Source of the DNA: Deltaproteobacteria bacterium
GTDB lineage: Bacteria; Myxococcota; UBA727; VGSZ01
DNA length: 64,000 bases
NCBI GenBank assembly: GCA_016177705.1
Contig: JACOUT010000002.1
Coordinates: forward strand, 1 to 64,000
Direction of reading: 5' to 3'
The position numbers and the translations under genes are program-made. The notes under the pieces are model-generated. The model saw nothing but the letters and a program-made list of their open reading frames with translations. It made no database searches and was not told where the DNA came from. Shown in pieces: positions 59,982 to 64,000 of the stretch (positions are counted from its first letter, which is position 1; the number at the start of each line of letters is the position of its first letter).

Positions 59982-62234
59982 TCACTCGCGCGCGACGTCG
60001 AGCGAGGAGGCCCCCGCCAGCTCGACGTGGCTGAGGCGCGGCCCGTCGATCGACGCGCCGTCGAGCGTGAAGGTGGCGGGGGCGCCGGCGACGTCTCCCG
60101 TGGCCGTGATGGTCAGCGTGCGCGACCCCAGGTCGAGCTCCACTCGATCGAAGAGCGGCGCGCCCAGGATCCACTGATCGCCGCCCGGCACCGGGTTCAG
60201 CCCGAAGGACGCGAGCGCCCACCACGACGACAGGGCGCCGCCGTCGTCGTTGCCCGGGATGCCGGTGGGCCCCGGGCCGTACTCCTCGGTCATCGCCCAG
60301 CGAACGAAGCGAGCGCCGAGCTGCCTGTCGCCGAGGTCGAAGGCGAGGAAGGGCACGTGGAGGTCGACCTCGTTGCCCTGCCAGTGAAAGGGCGGCGGCT
60401 GCATGCCGAAGGTCTCCGAGGCTTGGTCGAGCCCCTGCCAGTGCTCGACCGTGTGATCGAGCAGCTCCGTGATGCGCTCGAGCGCCGCGTCGGCGGAGCC
60501 GAACGCGGCGACGATGCCGGGCACGTCGTCGTAGGGGAAGTTCGACTGCCAGGCGTCCGCCTCCACGTAGTCGTCGGAGAACTGCTCGGGCGCGAACTCC
60601 TGGTCGGCGATGACGACGTCGCCGTTGCCGTCTTTGCCGCGCAGGAAGCCGGTCGACGGGTCGAAGAGCTGGCGCCAGCCTTGTGCGCGCGCGCGCAGGT
60701 GGTCGGCGTCGGCGGCGGCCCCCATGGCGTCGGCGAGGCGCGCGAGCGCGAGGTCGGCCTGGTTGTACTCGAGGGTGCCGCTCACCGGGCCGCGCAGCGG
60801 CGACGGGACGTAGCCGCCACGCTCCTCGTACGCGAGCACGTTGGCCCGACCGCCGCGGCCGTGCGGCGGCTCGGCAGGATCGAGCGCGTTGCCGCGCAAT
60901 ATGGGCCAGGCCGGCGCGACGTCGTCGACGGTGATAGCGCGGCGCGCCAACGCGTCGGCGAGCACGATCTCGGACGGGCTGCCGATCATCACCGCGGCGT
61001 CGCCGGTGGCCATGGTCCACAGGGGCGCGAAGCCCGCCGCCTCGGTGAACGCGACGATCGACAGCGCCGCGTCGCGCGCGCTCTCGGGCGCGAGCAGCGC
61101 GTAGAGCGGGTGCACCGTGCGATAGGTGTCCCACAGCGACATGTCCGTCATCATGCGAAAGCCGGCAGCCGTGCGGATCGCGCCGTCGGGCCCGCGCCAG
61201 CGCCCGTCGACGTCGCTCTCGACCGTGGGCATCAGGAACGAGCGGTAGAGCGCCGACGCGAGCATCACCGCCTCGACCCGCTCGCGGCCCGGTGTGCCAC
61301 CCGTGACGCGCACGCGATCGAGGAGCGTCGCCCACGCGGCGCGTGCCTGCTCGTCGATCGCGCCTTGGTCGGCGACGGGGAGCTCGTTGTCGAGGTTGAG
61401 CTGAGCGCCCTCGGCGTCGACGAGCGACAGGGCGACCCGCAGGTGCACGGGTGCGTCGTGATCGCGCGCGCCGAAGGAGAGCGCGGCGCCCACGCCCGTG
61501 CCGCTCGCGATCGCCGAGGGTGTGGCCTCGCTGCCCTCGCTCCAGGTAAGGGCGGAGAACGGCGCGTCGGTCTCGATGACGAAGAACACCTGGTAGCCCC
61601 CGGGCGGCGACAGGCTGCCCGACGTGTGCAGCCGGCCCTGCACGCGCGCGCCGTCGATGCCCAGCGACGCGTCGTCGACGCTGCCGCCGGTGAGGGTGCG
61701 GCTCAGATCGAGCACCACCGTGGCGTCGCTGGTGCTGTCGGGGAACGTCAGCGTGTGCAGCGCCGCGTGGTAGGTGGCGGCGAGGGCGACGTGGATGTCG
61801 GGCTCGAGCAGGCGCACCGCGTAGCGCCCGGCCTTCGCCACCTCGTCGATGCGCGTGGCGGCGTAGCCGGCGACGCTGCGTTCGCCGGCGTCGAACCGGG
61901 TCGTCGGCATGAGCGCGACCACGCCGCCCTCGGGCACGCCGGTGCCGTGCAGGTGGAAGTGGGAGAAGCAGAGCACCGTGGGATCGTCGGCGTAGCTGCC
62001 GGAGGTGTGCAGGAAGCGGAGCTCGCCGTAGGGCCCGGTGGTGTCGGGGCCGACCTTCATCAAGCCGTGCGGCACTGCGGCGCCGAGGAAGGTGGCGCCG
62101 TAGCGGAACGCGAAGCCCCCGGTGCCGATGGTGGGATCGACCAGATCGACGAGCGGCGTGGGCGGCAGCAGCTCGGGGGCTGGACAGCCCAACAGCGTGA
62201 CGACGGCGAGCAGCAGGGCCAAGAGCACGGGCAT
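59982..62234 (-). CDS. GH92-family alpha-mannosidase lipoprotein
   Basis: The 750-residue enzyme has a signal with lipobox (TLLGC) and the family 92 landmarks. VDPTIGTGG opens the catalytic protein. FSHFHLHGTG follows, and GNDDGGALSSWW and GLNPVPGGDQWILGAPLF lie near the end, as in calcium-dependent exo-mannosidases. It would release mannose from glycans at the cell surface. The lipoprotein gene 59403-59939 follows on the same strand. A GH92 in this setting suggests use of fungal, plant or host mannans. Confidence 0.93.
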   Translation of the reverse strand: MPVLLALLLAVVTLLGCPAPELLPPTPLVDLVDPTIGTGGFAFRYGATFLGAAVPHGLMKVGPDTTGPYGELRFLHTSGSYADDPTVLCFSHFHLHGTGVPEGGVVALMPTTRFDAGERSVAGYAATRIDEVAKAGRYAVRLLEPDIHVALAATYHAALHTLTFPDSTSDATVVLDLSRTLTGGSVDDASLGIDGARVQGRLHTSGSLSPPGGYQVFFVIETDAPFSALTWSEGSEATPSAIASGTGVGAALSFGARDHDAPVHLRVALSLVDAEGAQLNLDNELPVADQGAIDEQARAAWATLLDRVRVTGGTPGRERVEAVMLASALYRSFLMPTVESDVDGRWRGPDGAIRTAAGFRMMTDMSLWDTYRTVHPLYALLAPESARDAALSIVAFTEAAGFAPLWTMATGDAAVMIGSPSEIVLADALARRAITVDDVAPAWPILRGNALDPAEPPHGRGGRANVLAYEERGGYVPSPLRGPVSGTLEYNQADLALARLADAMGAAADADHLRARAQGWRQLFDPSTGFLRGKDGNGDVVIADQEFAPEQFSDDYVEADAWQSNFPYDDVPGIVAAFGSADAALERITELLDHTVEHWQGLDQASETFGMQPPPFHWQGNEVDLHVPFLAFDLGDRQLGARFVRWAMTEEYGPGPTGIPGNDDGGALSSWWALASFGLNPVPGGDQWILGAPLFDRVELDLGSRTLTITATGDVAGAPATFTLDGASIDGPRLSHVELAGASSLDVARE

Positions 62235-62355
62235 GGCCGCACGTCTCGCGCGCTGCGCCCGGTCGAAAAAGGGGGCAGCCCCGTGGGTGGCGCGACCTCG
62301 AGGTGCCGCCCCCCTCGTCGGCGAGCCGGTCGATCGGCCGTGCTACCGTCGTGAG

Positions 62356-63267
<912 letters not shown>

Positions 63268-63313
63268 GCACCTGCGCGCGTCATTGGCAGGCTGGCGCGC
63301 CGAGCGCTCGCAG

Positions 63314-64000
63314 CTACTCCACCGGATCGACCATGGTCGTCGGCAGCACCACCTGCCCGCCCTGCGTGACGCTCACCTCGTAGATGAGGAACGGCAGGTC
63401 CGGGTCGTCGATGTTGACACGCACTGACCACGTCGCCACCACGTCTCCGCGGGTCGCCACCAGCGCGTCGTTCCAGTTGTGGTGCGTGTTGGTGTAGGCC
63501 AGCTCGTCGAGGCCATCGACGAACACCACGCGATCCGCCAGCTCGACGGTGAGCGCGATGGGAGCGTACAGCGCGCTCTCGCCAACCCCTTGACCGCCCC
63601 AGCGCCTGGTCAGCCAGACGCGCGCGCTCTGATCCGCCGTCGCGAAGCGCGCGGTCTCGTCGGGTTGCGGCGAGATGCCGTCGAGGCGCGCCGGCGTCGC
63701 CAGCATCGAGGTGGTGTGCGGCCCGCCGCCGTCATCGACGTCCAGACGAAGCGAGGTCGGGCCGCCGAATTCGGAGACCGTGACGGTGTCGCCGCCGAGG
63801 GTGAAGCGCCAACCGACGTGGCCGTCCACCGTCGTCTCGGTGAGCGCGTCGATGGGCTGGCCGAGCGCCGTCACGTCGTCGAACCACAGCACCGGCCACA
63901 CCTTCTGCACTTCGAAGCCGGGCGCCGGGCCGCGCGGGCAGACGCCGAGCTGCAGCACCGCCTGATCCCAACCGAGCACGCCGATCGCCTGCACCTCGCC
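63314..64000 (-). CDS. Partial secreted-like protein, 5' end beyond the window
   Basis: The frame is open from the window edge to a stop at 63314. The visible 229 residues have alternating strands and loops (WRFTLGGDTVTVSEFGG, NTHHNWNDALVATRG, FLIYEVSVTQGG) and no clear enzymatic motif. The fold looks like a beta-sandwich of an extracellular protein. The start, and any signal peptide, lie outside the window. Confidence 0.6.
   Translation of the reverse strand, partial: GEVQAIGVLGWDQAVLQLGVCPRGPAPGFEVQKVWPVLWFDDVTALGQPIDALTETTVDGHVGWRFTLGGDTVTVSEFGGPTSLRLDVDDGGGPHTTSMLATPARLDGISPQPDETARFATADQSARVWLTRRWGGQGVGESALYAPIALTVELADRVVFVDGLDELAYTNTHHNWNDALVATRGDVVATWSVRVNIDDPDLPFLIYEVSVTQGGQVVLPTTMVDPVE

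Overview
The window is one contiguous piece of a very GC-rich bacterial chromosome with dense genes on both strands. It looks like a member of the Myxococcota (the former Deltaproteobacteria) or a close relative. The indications are a Ser/Thr kinase with the HRDxSPxN loop, many short-signal lipoproteins, three proteins with long (Gly-Glu)n stalks, a matrixin protease ending in a MYXO-CTERM-like tail, an ImuA/ImuB pair behind a site that closely matches the published Myxococcus LexA consensus, and many GTG starts. I see no rRNA, prophage, insertion sequence or CRISPR array. One tRNA (Leu, anticodon UAG) is present. This is a taxonomic inference from gene content only.

Layout. 1-3606 (minus) is the str operon rpsL-rpsG-fusA-tuf; tuf runs off the left edge and is frameshifted by a perfect 26-bp tandem duplication. 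3855-7836 (plus) holds asnB, a broken (GE)n reading frame, a tiny lipoprotein, and an FHA protein overlapping a family 2 glycosyltransferase. 7874-10000 (minus) has two secreted lipoproteins, one with a fibrinogen-like domain on a (GE)26 stalk. 10129-15183 (plus) is a run of overlapping genes: tetR, coaD, a metallo-beta-lactamase-fold hydrolase and a lipoprotein amidohydrolase, followed by a Ser/Thr kinase and apaG. 15220-21402 contains a predicted outer-membrane protein, two overlapping DUF3857/transglutaminase lipoproteins (the second without its catalytic Cys), a DNA glycosylase and mntP. 21436-28917 is mostly minus strand: a lipid kinase, a VapBC pair, a convergent ParA-like gene, an acyl-CoA synthetase and imuB/imuA. 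ImuA and imuB are separated by a long foldback element.

29087-36915 (mostly plus) encodes a His-box hydroxylase, a caspase-like protease, a GNAT enzyme, glutamate dehydrogenase, a cNMP-binding protein, a PilZ-TPR protein, the matrixin and a membrane protein. 36934-40011 (minus) is a compact DUF4956-HlyD-TolC operon with no recognisable inner-membrane pump. 40116-46600 has a ferredoxin, a chemoreceptor, a c-heme sensor kinase, tatB-tatC and an outer-membrane-like protein. 46612-51652 has miaB, a small membrane protein, a 5'-3' exonuclease and prkA. 51808-56794 has an S41-like protease with a lipoprotein partner, a NAPE-PLD-like hydrolase and two small envelope proteins. 57023-59363 has TTACC repeats, tRNA-Leu, tig and an unknown gene. 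59403-64000 has a lipoprotein, a GH92 alpha-mannosidase, a third (GE)n lipoprotein and a gene running off the right edge.

Working together. The core genes serve translation and folding (str operon, tRNA-Leu, tig, miaB). The accessory genes are weighted towards the cell envelope and surface: lipoproteins, OMPs, Tat export, and an extracellular protease and glycosidase. A second theme is signalling through FHA, the Ser/Thr kinase, PilZ, cNMP binding, the chemoreceptor and the heme histidine kinase. SOS mutagenesis genes are also present. This fits a predatory or surface-active soil or sediment bacterium, which is inference.
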